Origin: CADEEX01 sp040081555
GTDB taxonomy: Bacteria > Acidobacteriota > Vicinamibacteria > Vicinamibacterales > CAVVIG01
Assembly: GCA_040081555.1 (NCBI GenBank)
Contig: JBEBGG010000211.1
Span: forward strand, 1 to 5,321
Reading direction: 5' to 3'
DNA: 5,321 nucleotides
A program made the position numbers and the translations under genes. Under the pieces are notes generated by a model, which saw only the letters and a program-made list of their open reading frames with translations, made no database searches and was not told where the DNA came from. Positions within the stretch are counted from its first letter, which is position 1; each line of letters starts with the position of its first letter. Below are positions 1-5,321 of the stretch, one piece after another.

Positions 1-111
1 GGGTGCGCCTACGAGGCGACGCTCTTCGGCCTGGCAATGGCGACCAGCGACATGCGCGAGGGGACGAGCGCGTTTCTCGAGAAGCGCAAGCCGGAGTTCA
101 CGGGACGATAG
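1..111 (+). CDS. Enoyl-CoA hydratase/isomerase (crotonase) family protein, C-terminal end only
   Basis: Frame 1 is open from the window edge to a TAG at 109-111 and gives 36 residues. The last part reads REGTSAFLEKRKPEFTGR, which is the typical ending of enoyl-CoA hydratases (consensus roughly EG..AFLEKRKP.F.G+). In the family this C-terminal helix packs against the trimer interface. The enzyme hydrates 2-enoyl-CoA in beta-oxidation or related acyl-CoA pathways. The catalytic glutamates and oxyanion-hole glycines lie outside the window, so the exact substrate cannot be told. It is on the same strand as the next gene, with 52 bases between. It has no evident link to flagella and probably marks the boundary of the flagellar locus. 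Confidence 0.8.
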   Translation, partial: GCAYEATLFGLAMATSDMREGTSAFLEKRKPEFTGR

Positions 112-122
112 ACGCGCGCGAG

Positions 123-152
123 TTGACCTGCAGTCGCGTCCATACCTACACT
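123..152 (+). promoter_or_regulatory. Possible sigma-70-type promoter for the H-box gene
   Basis: TTGACC at 123-128 matches 5 of 6 of the -35 consensus. TACACT at 147-152 matches 4 of 6 of the -10 consensus. The spacer is 18 bases. Transcription would start near 159, only a few bases before the ATG at 164. That fits the lack of any Shine-Dalgarno sequence there and would make the message nearly leaderless. This is weak evidence in a short gap. The gene could instead be read through from the upstream crotonase gene. Confidence 0.25.
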
Positions 153-163
153 GCCCGACAGCG

Positions 164-889
164 ATGCCCCCTGCCGATCCCGCTGACGTTGCCGCGCTGA
201 GGCCTTCCCAGTCGGAGGGACTGTCCGACGAGGCGCTCGAAGAGCTCAATCGGCTGTGGACGATCACGCGCGTATTTTTCACCACCGCTCACGATGTCAA
301 CAACGCGCTGCAGGTGATTGCCGGGAGCGCCGAGCTGATTGAAGCCCGCGAGCTCGATCCAGCCGTCCGTCGTCGCATCGAGATCGTGCGCCACGAGAGC
401 GGCAAGGCCGCCGCTGTTATCAATCGGCTGCTCGAGTTTGCGCGCGCCGGTCGTCAGCCTGTCGAGCGTGTCGATCTCTGGTCCGTGATTGAGACGGCCG
501 TCAGTATGCGTCTGGCCTCCGTCGCACGCAGCCGTATCGCGCTCGGGGCGCCGCGCGCCGGCGCCCCGCCGGCGTGGATTTCAGCCGAGCGGGCCAGGTT
601 GCTTCAGCTGGTGCTCGACCTGCTGCTGGTGGCGGAAGACCGCGTGGCCGGACAGCCGAAGGCACGGATTGATGTCAGTGTCGATCAGGCCGGCGGAGTG
701 ACACTGCGGATTGTCTCAACCAGCGAGGGCCACGCGTTGTCGGCGACTGAGTCCGGCGACGCGCCCCTGGCGTCCCCGACACTCGCAAAGGATGCGCAAC
801 TCTGGGCCGCGGGGTATCTTGCGGCCGCGCACGGCGGGGTGTTGGCAATCGATGGCGGGACCTTCAGCGTCAGCTGGCCGGCGAGTTAG
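164..889 (+). CDS. Histidine-kinase-like protein with intact H-box and degenerate ATPase domain (possible histidine phosphotransferase)
   Basis: The product is 241 residues, soluble, with no membrane segment or sensor domain. Residues about 35-100 look like a HisKA dimerisation/phosphoacceptor domain. The H-box is TTAHDVNNALQVIAGSAELI, with candidate phospho-histidine H43 followed by D44, N46 and N47, as in NtrB-type kinases. Residues about 103-240 have the order of a HATPase_c domain: LLQLVLDLLLVAEDRV (146-161) sits where the N-box should be, and AAHGGVLAIDGGTFSVSWP near the end matches the closing strands. The nucleotide-binding residues are missing. Both N-box asparagines are replaced (D152, V156), no DxGxG G1 box is seen (IVSTSEG at 183-189), and the G2 glycine loop before HGG is absent (AQLWAAG). 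Autophosphorylation therefore looks unlikely. Known proteins of this design, Spo0B and ChpT, pass phosphate between receivers. That role here is inference; an anti-activator or scaffold is also possible. ATG 164 is the only usable in-frame start nearby and has no Shine-Dalgarno sequence. The stop is 7 bases from the stop of the convergent sigma-54 activator gene. Confidence 0.8.
   Translation: MPPADPADVAALRPSQSEGLSDEALEELNRLWTITRVFFTTAHDVNNALQVIAGSAELIEARELDPAVRRRIEIVRHESGKAAAVINRLLEFARAGRQPVERVDLWSVIETAVSMRLASVARSRIALGAPRAGAPPAWISAERARLLQLVLDLLLVAEDRVAGQPKARIDVSVDQAGGVTLRIVSTSEGHALSATESGDAPLASPTLAKDAQLWAAGYLAAAHGGVLAIDGGTFSVSWPAS
544..568. repeat. Perfect 9-bp GC inverted repeat inside the H-box gene
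   Basis: CGGGGCGCC at 544-552 and GGCGCCCCG at 560-568 are exact reverse complements around a 7-base loop. The repeat lies in the codons for LGAPRAGAPP, the linker region between the HisKA-like and ATPase-like parts. The stem is all G-C, so it would be very stable in RNA. There is no U-tract after it, so it is not a standard intrinsic terminator. It may simply reflect GC-rich Gly/Ala/Pro codons. Confidence 0.6.
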
Positions 890-896
890 CCTCGGG

Positions 897-2297
<1,401 letters not shown>

Positions 2298-2303
2298 GGA
2301 CAT

Positions 2304-2309
2304 CCCCTC
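2304..2309 (-). promoter_or_regulatory. Shine-Dalgarno of the sigma-54 activator gene
   Basis: Read on the - strand the sequence is GAGGGG followed by ATGTCC and then ATG. With 6 bases between the purine run and the second ATG (2297), and none before the first (2303), it decides the start in favour of 2297. Confidence 0.6.
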
Positions 2310-2428
2310 GACGGCGGAAACTTACATAGAGACGCCCCAATCCTGGTGACGGAATCCTCGCGGAGTATGGCTGTCAGGGCTGGGGGGCCCCCGAGGAGTG
2401 TTGGCATGCCGTCCTGATGGGCGGCTGG

Positions 2429-2460
2429 CCGACACTCACGGTTCTGCACCCTAATGTCGG
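2429..2460. repeat. Imperfect inverted repeat, possible operator
   Basis: The arms CCGACACT and AATGTCGG match at 7 of 8 positions when one is reversed, over a 32-base span. A third copy, CCGACATT at 2520-2527, overlaps the predicted start of transcription of the receiver gene. The arrangement resembles a spaced dimer-binding site. No known regulator site was recognised. Confidence 0.35.
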
Positions 2461-2491
2461 CAAAGCGACGCTCGGCCTTTAGGGCTGCCAT

Positions 2492-2518
2492 TCAAGTCTG
2501 GTTGTCGCCGGCCGATTA
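2492..2518 (+). promoter_or_regulatory. Sigma-28 (FliA)-like promoter for the receiver gene
   Basis: TCAAGTCT (2492-2499), 11 bases, then GCCGATTA (2511-2518). The enterobacterial FliA consensus is TAAAGTTT-N11-GCCGATAA. This is 6 of 8 plus 7 of 8 matches with exact spacing. Transcription would begin near 2525, about 9 bases before the ATG at 2534, which agrees with the absence of a Shine-Dalgarno sequence. If real, the receiver gene belongs to the late (sigma-28) flagellar/chemotaxis class. No fliA gene is in the window, so the presence of the sigma factor is assumed. Confidence 0.5.
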
Positions 2519-2533
2519 ACCGACATTCATCAC

Positions 2534-3058
2534 ATGGAGATGGGCACCACGGGCCGTACCGCACGCCGCGATTTTGACGTGCTGGTGGCAGACGACGACA
2601 CCGGTGTGCGGGAGCTTCTGGCTGATTTCCTTGCGGAAAAAGGACTTAGCGTCGCCAGTACGCCCGATGGCCGTGCCGCCGTCACGGCAATTGAGCGGGC
2701 CGGCAGCCGCTGCCGCCTGGTCTTTACGGATATTGCGATGCCGGGCGCGGACGGTTTTGCCGTGCTCAGTGCTGCGAGACTGGCCAATCCCTCTTGTTAC
2801 GTCGTGATGATTACGGGCTATGGGTCGCTCGAGACCGCGATTAGCGCCGTACGACTCGGGGCCCAGGACTATCTGACCAAGCCGTTCTCTCTGGGGCAGG
2901 TCGATGTGATTCTGAGGAAGGCGAACGCACTCGCCAAGGCGGAACAAGGCGAGCCGATGTCCGGGGGGGCGGTCGCCGTCGCACTCAACGCCATCGAGAC
3001 CAGACTCGGCGCCATGGAAGCGCAATTGCGGGAGATGGCGCAGCGCTTCGGGCGTTAG
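2534..3058 (+). CDS. Single-domain (REC) response regulator with helical C-terminal tail
   Basis: The product is 174 residues. Residues about 14-132 form a complete receiver domain: acidic pocket in VLVADDD (D20-D22), phosphoacceptor D66 in LVFTDIAMPGADG, switch threonine T94 in VVMITGYGS, and K116 in YLTKPFSLGQ. No DNA-binding or enzymatic output domain follows. The last 40 or so residues are predicted by eye to be helical, with heptad-like leucines and methionines (ALNAIETRLGAMEAQLREM), and could dimerise or bind a partner. The receiver resembles those of NtrC-type regulators or hybrid kinases more than classic CheY. Its role may be a phosphorelay intermediate like Spo0F or DivK, or motor/chemotaxis control. 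ATG 2534 has no Shine-Dalgarno sequence; an in-frame ATG at 2540 is an alternative. It lies between the divergent sigma-54 activator gene and the flagellar operon. Confidence 0.9.
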   Translation: MEMGTTGRTARRDFDVLVADDDTGVRELLADFLAEKGLSVASTPDGRAAVTAIERAGSRCRLVFTDIAMPGADGFAVLSAARLANPSCYVVMITGYGSLETAISAVRLGAQDYLTKPFSLGQVDVILRKANALAKAEQGEPMSGGAVAVALNAIETRLGAMEAQLREMAQRFGR

Positions 3059-3071
3059 AGGTTAAACGCTA

Positions 3072-3088
3072 CTGGCACGGATTTCGCC
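3072..3088 (+). promoter_or_regulatory. Sigma-54 promoter of the flgB-flgC-fliE-fliF operon
   Basis: CTGGCACGGATTTCGCC matches the sigma-54 consensus YTGGCACGRNNNTTGCW except for C in place of the second T of TTGC and C at the last base. The invariant GG (3074-3075) and GC (3086-3087) are present with the correct 12-base register. It begins 13 bases after the stop of the receiver gene. Transcription would start near 3099, giving a leader of about 150 bases to flgB. The gene for a matching activator lies in the same window, which supports the call. Confidence 0.7.
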
Positions 3089-3098
3089 ACCTTGCCGG

Positions 3099-3252
3099 CC
3101 TCAGTTGACGGTCTGCCGACACACCGTAGAGACGATCTGCAAAAACAGGCCTGAATCTGCACCACTGCCCCGTGCCAACACCCGGGCACTCTCCTTGCTC
3201 AACCGTCTGGTGCGCCATTGGCAGGGGTCTACAGGCGTCCAGGAGGAGTGCG
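3099..3252 (+). other. Long 5' leader of the flgB operon
   Basis: About 150 bases lie between the predicted sigma-54 start and the flgB GTG. An ATG at 3172 is in frame with flgB, but the 27 residues it would add do not look like FlgB. Visible structure: ACGGT (3108-3112) and ACCGT (3123-3127) around a CCGACA copy (3116-3121); TCTGC at 3112, 3136 and 3156, spaced 24 and 20 bases; a weak hairpin GTGCC (3172-3176)/GGCAC (3185-3189); and CTCCT (3191-3195), which could pair with AGGAG of the flgB ribosome site. Downstream activator binding, as known for FlrC-type flagellar regulators, is one possible use. No known riboswitch was recognised. Confidence 0.4.
3241..3246 (+). promoter_or_regulatory. 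Strong Shine-Dalgarno setting the flgB start at GTG 3253
   Basis: AGGAGG lies 6 bases before the GTG at 3253. The upstream in-frame ATG at 3172 has no such site. This is the best ribosome-binding site in the window and decides the flgB start. Confidence 0.85.
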
Positions 3253-3648
3253 GTGAGCGATATCAACAACGACAGCGCAATCATGGCGGCTCTCGGACGG
3301 CAGATGACGCAGGCTGTGGCCAAACAGGCCGTAGCGGCGGGCAACCTGGCCAACCTCGATACGCCCAACTACCGCACCCGCGAGGCCACGTTTGACGATG
3401 TCCTCAACGGTGAAATGCAGAAGGTCAAGATGACGATCACCGATCAGCACCAGATCGCATCGTCGGCTCAGTCCACGCCGAAGACCGCCGAAGTGGACGG
3501 CCTCGAGTCCCGCCGTGACGGCAACAACGTCCAGCTCGATCGCGAGCTCTTGACCATGACCAAGGCCGCGGCCGATTTTGCGGCCGCCCAACAAGCGCTG
3601 TCAGCGAAGTTTCGTCTCATTCGCTTCGCCATCAACGAAGGGCGCTAA
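3253..3648 (+). CDS. flgB: Flagellar basal-body proximal rod protein FlgB
   Basis: From the GTG start the product is 131 residues, normal for FlgB. The N-terminal helix runs into NLANLDTPNYRTREATF (31-47), the rod-protein signature (usual form N-I-A-N-x-x-T-P-G-Y), here with N39 in place of the common glycine. The middle contains the FlgB hallmark DGNNVQLDREL (89-99). The C-terminal helix (about 100-127) completes the coiled coil with the N-terminus that builds the rod. FlgB is exported by the flagellar type III system and sits in the proximal rod, next to FliE and the MS ring. It is the first gene of the operon, under the sigma-54-like promoter, and is followed 4 bases later by flgC. Confidence 0.96.
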   Translation: MSDINNDSAIMAALGRQMTQAVAKQAVAAGNLANLDTPNYRTREATFDDVLNGEMQKVKMTITDQHQIASSAQSTPKTAEVDGLESRRDGNNVQLDRELLTMTKAAADFAAAQQALSAKFRLIRFAINEGR

Positions 3649-3652
3649 GTAA

Positions 3653-4075
3653 ATGTCTACCCTCAATAACGCGATCAACGCGAGCGCCAGTGCGCTCAAC
3701 GCCGAGCGCACGCGGATCGAAGTGGCGGTGTCGAACATCGCCAACGCCGACTCGACCCGCGGCCCTGACGGCAAGCCGTATCGCCGGCGTGACGTCGTGC
3801 TGGCGGCCGATCACGCGTTTGACGCAGCGCTTGGTCAGGCCGGTGTGTCTGGCGTGAAGGTCGCCGCCGTGGTTGAGGACCAGACGCCGTTCAAGCGTCG
3901 TTACGACCCGTCGCATCCCGACGCCGACAAGGATGGCTTTGTCGCGATGCCGAACGTCGACACGCCAGAAGAGATGGTCAACATGATGACCGCCAGCCGC
4001 GCCTACCAGGCCAACCTCACGGCCATCGGGTTGATTCGCGAACTCGTGAACAAGTCTCTGGAGCTGGGGAAGTAA
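3653..4075 (+). CDS. flgC: Flagellar basal-body rod protein FlgC
   Basis: The product is 140 residues, the usual FlgC length. The N-terminal part has ASALNAERTRIEVAVSNIAN, then ADSTRGPDGKPYRRRDVVL (32-50), the FlgC form of the rod signature. The C-terminal part is very conserved: YDPSHPDADKDGFVAMPNVD (84-103), then TPEEMVNMMTASRAYQANLT (104-123). FlgC is a second proximal-rod component, exported without a cleaved signal. ATG 3653 follows the flgB stop by 4 bases. The only purine-rich stretch upstream is the end of flgB (GAAGGG), so translation is probably coupled. The next gene starts 3 bases after the stop. Confidence 0.97.
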   Translation: MSTLNNAINASASALNAERTRIEVAVSNIANADSTRGPDGKPYRRRDVVLAADHAFDAALGQAGVSGVKVAAVVEDQTPFKRRYDPSHPDADKDGFVAMPNVDTPEEMVNMMTASRAYQANLTAIGLIRELVNKSLELGK

Positions 4076-4078
4076 GCC

Positions 4079-4378
4079 ATGAGCCCAATTAGCGCGATTC
4101 CTTCACTTCCGTCGATCTCCCCGTCTACTGGCAGCCCCTCGACCAGTGCGCCGGCCGGCGCCGGCGGATTTGGCGAGGCGCTCACGAAGATGATCAACGC
4201 GGTCGAGCAGTCTGGGGACTCGGCCAATACCGCGGTTGAGCAGATGCTTAGCGGCACGGGCGAGGTACATGACGCGATGATTGCCCTGCAACGCGCCGAA
4301 CTCAGCCTCCAGCTCACCGTGCAGGTCCGCAACAAACTGGTCCAGGCCTATCAAGACATCATGCGGATGCCGGTCTAA
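4079..4378 (+). CDS. fliE: Flagellar hook-basal body complex protein FliE
   Basis: The product is 99 residues, typical of FliE. The first 30 residues are a Ser/Pro/Ala-rich, probably disordered export region. The conserved part starts at FGEALTKMINAVEQS (31-45) and continues with SANTAVEQMLSGTGEVHDAMIALQRAELSLQL (48-79, quoted here only by its key blocks VEQMLSG, EVHDAMIALQ and AELSLQL) and ends VRNKLVQAYQDIMRMPV, the diagnostic FliE C-terminus. FliE joins the MS ring (FliF) to the proximal rod and is needed for opening rod export. ATG 4079 has GGGGA at 4066-4070, 8 bases upstream. The flgB-flgC-fliE-fliF order is the common one outside the enterobacteria. Confidence 0.96.
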   Translation: MSPISAIPSLPSISPSTGSPSTSAPAGAGGFGEALTKMINAVEQSGDSANTAVEQMLSGTGEVHDAMIALQRAELSLQLTVQVRNKLVQAYQDIMRMPV

Positions 4379-4417
4379 CCGTCCGCAAAGTCCACTCTGT
4401 CCTAGCGTGAAGCCGTT

Positions 4418-5321
4418 GTGAACCTCGAACAATTCTTCAGCCGCCTCCAGGCCTCAATCTCCGCGATGTCGGGCAAACAGCTCGGCACGATGGCGGTCGC
4501 CTTTCTCACCGTAGTCGGGCTGACCATTGGTTCGGCGTACTACATCAATGCGCCGACTTATGGGGTGCTCTTCAGCGACATGGACCCGTCAGCCGCCGGC
4601 GCCATTGTCACCAAACTCAAGAGTGCCAAAGTCGACTACCGGCTCGACGAAGGCGGTCGCACGGTTCGCGTGCCGACGAGTCGTGTCGACGAGCTGCGTG
4701 TGCAGTACTCGTCCGACGGGCTTGCGGGTGGTGTGTCACTGCCCGGCAACGAGCTGTTCGACAAGATGCAGTTTGGGGTCACCGACTTCCAGGAACGCGT
4801 CAACTACCGACGCGCACTTGAGGGTGAGCTGTCGCGCACCATCTCGACGATCGCGGAAGTGGCCGGTGCTCGAGTGCATATCGCGATGCCCCCCGCCTCG
4901 CTCTTCACCGGGCGCGACCAGCCGACCACCGCCTCAGTCATCTTGAAGATGCGAAGCAATCGCAAACTATCGGCGTCGACCGTGACCGCCATCACCGGTC
5001 TTGTCTCCGCCAGCGTTGAGTCGCTGAAGCCGGAATCGGTGGTCATCATCGACAACTTCGGCCGTCCTCTCTCGAGGCCCTCCGAGGACGATAGCGCCGA
5101 CGGCGCACCGGTCGAGCGGCAACAGCGCCTCGAACGCGACATGACCTCGCGGGTGATTGCGCTCCTCGAGCCGATCGTCGGCGTCGGCCACGTGCGCGTC
5201 AACGTCACCGCAAAGCTGAACAACGGCAGTCAGGAGCAGACCGAAGAACGCTTCGATCCGACGCCCGTGCTGCGCAGCGCACAGCTGACGAGCACGACCA
5301 ACGGCACGAACTCGCCTGGTG
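4418..5321 (+). CDS. fliF: Flagellar MS-ring protein FliF, N-terminal part (truncated by window edge)
   Basis: The reading frame from GTG 4418 stays open to the window end and gives 301 residues of a protein usually about 520-570 long. The first 23 residues are amphipathic, followed by a membrane segment at about 24-43 (MAVAFLTVVGLTIGSAYYI). The periplasmic ring-building motifs follow: YGVLFSDMDPSAAGAIVTKL (48-67) in RBM1; FQERVNYRRALEGELSRTI (124-142), VHIAMPPASLF (153-163) and VTAITGLVSASVESLKPESV (189-208) then VIIDNFGRPLS in RBM2; and the start of RBM3 (about 233 on). FliF forms the MS ring, the base on which the switch and export gate are built. The second membrane segment and the FliG-binding tail lie beyond the edge. 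GTG 4418 is the only start after an in-frame TAG at 4403 that keeps the N-terminus; its ribosome site is weak. The gap after fliE is 39 bases with no terminator. Confidence 0.96.
   Translation, partial: MNLEQFFSRLQASISAMSGKQLGTMAVAFLTVVGLTIGSAYYINAPTYGVLFSDMDPSAAGAIVTKLKSAKVDYRLDEGGRTVRVPTSRVDELRVQYSSDGLAGGVSLPGNELFDKMQFGVTDFQERVNYRRALEGELSRTISTIAEVAGARVHIAMPPASLFTGRDQPTTASVILKMRSNRKLSASTVTAITGLVSASVESLKPESVVIIDNFGRPLSRPSEDDSADGAPVERQQRLERDMTSRVIALLEPIVGVGHVRVNVTAKLNNGSQEQTEERFDPTPVLRSAQLTSTTNGTNSPG

Larger units (their letters stand above)
2298..2533. other. Divergent intergenic region with CCGACA-type half-sites
   Basis: This 236-base gap separates the - strand sigma-54 activator gene from the + strand receiver gene, so it must serve both. 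It holds no convincing ORF. Visible elements are CCGACACT (2429-2436) and AATGTCGG (2453-2460), which form an imperfect dyad with 16 bases between the arms; CCGACATT (2520-2527), an exact inverted copy of the second; a G6C5 run (2382-2392) with flanking TCCTCG (2356-2361) and CGAGGA (2392-2397); and the sigma-28-like promoter annotated separately. I found no convincing promoter on the - strand for the activator gene. The repeats could be operators, possibly for the activator itself; this is inference. Confidence 0.45.

Noticed and set aside
173..180. GCCGATCC as a sigma-28 -10 element
   Set aside because: It lies inside the H-box gene after its start, and no -35 match exists 11 bases upstream.
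2401..2417. TTGGCATG as a second sigma-54 promoter
   Set aside because: The -24 part is good, but no GC stands at the required distance (TG there instead).
2470..2490. Sigma-54-like TGGCAG element on the - strand for the activator gene
   Set aside because: The GG-to-GC distance is one base too long and the -12 block is poor; also about 180 bases from the gene.
2516..3025. 169-residue - strand frame opposite the receiver gene
   Set aside because: It mirrors the codon pattern of a clear receiver domain on the + strand and resembles no known protein.
3172..3252. Upstream ATG extending flgB by 27 residues
   Set aside because: The added residues do not resemble FlgB, the ATG lacks a ribosome site, and AGGAGG is placed correctly for GTG 3253.
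3564..3585. GGCCGC/GCGGCC inverted repeat in flgB
   Set aside because: It comes from two Ala-rich codon runs (KAAADFAAAQ) in a conserved helix; no sign of a separate function.

Overview
The window is GC-rich, densely coding bacterial DNA. It holds the edge of a chromosomal flagellar locus: four genes of the basal-body operon (flgB, flgC, fliE and the start of fliF) and, upstream of them, three signalling genes. No mobile element, RNA gene or CRISPR array is visible. Taxonomy cannot be fixed from the sequence. The mix of NtrC-type regulators, a sigma-54-like flagellar promoter, GTG starts and a neighbouring crotonase-family gene would suit an acidobacterial or deltaproteobacterial-type lineage. 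That is a low-confidence inference.

Layout from left to right: (1) the last 36 codons of an enoyl-CoA hydratase-like gene; (2) a 241-residue protein with a clear histidine-kinase H-box but an ATPase domain that has lost every recognisable ATP-binding motif, on the + strand; (3) convergent to it, with 7 bases between the stops, a full-length NtrC-family sigma-54 activator on the - strand; (4) a 236-base divergent intergenic region with repeated CCGACA half-sites and a good sigma-28-like promoter; (5) a single-domain (REC) response regulator on the + strand; (6) a 194-base gap with a good sigma-54-like promoter and a long leader; (7) flgB-flgC-fliE-fliF on the + strand, tightly packed, running off the right edge.

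How the genes may work together (inference): the sigma-54 activator is probably the flagellar class-II regulator (FlrC/FleR/FlgR-like in role) acting on the promoter in front of flgB. The stand-alone receiver, the ATPase-dead H-box protein and the DNA-binding regulator together form the parts list of a phosphorelay of the Spo0F-Spo0B-Spo0A or ChpT-CtrA kind, encoded beside the flagellar operon it may control. A sigma-28-like promoter on the receiver gene would tie it to late flagellar expression. The main novelty candidates are the H-box protein, the relay hypothesis, and a short CCGACA motif that recurs close to the predicted transcription start of each of the three + strand units.
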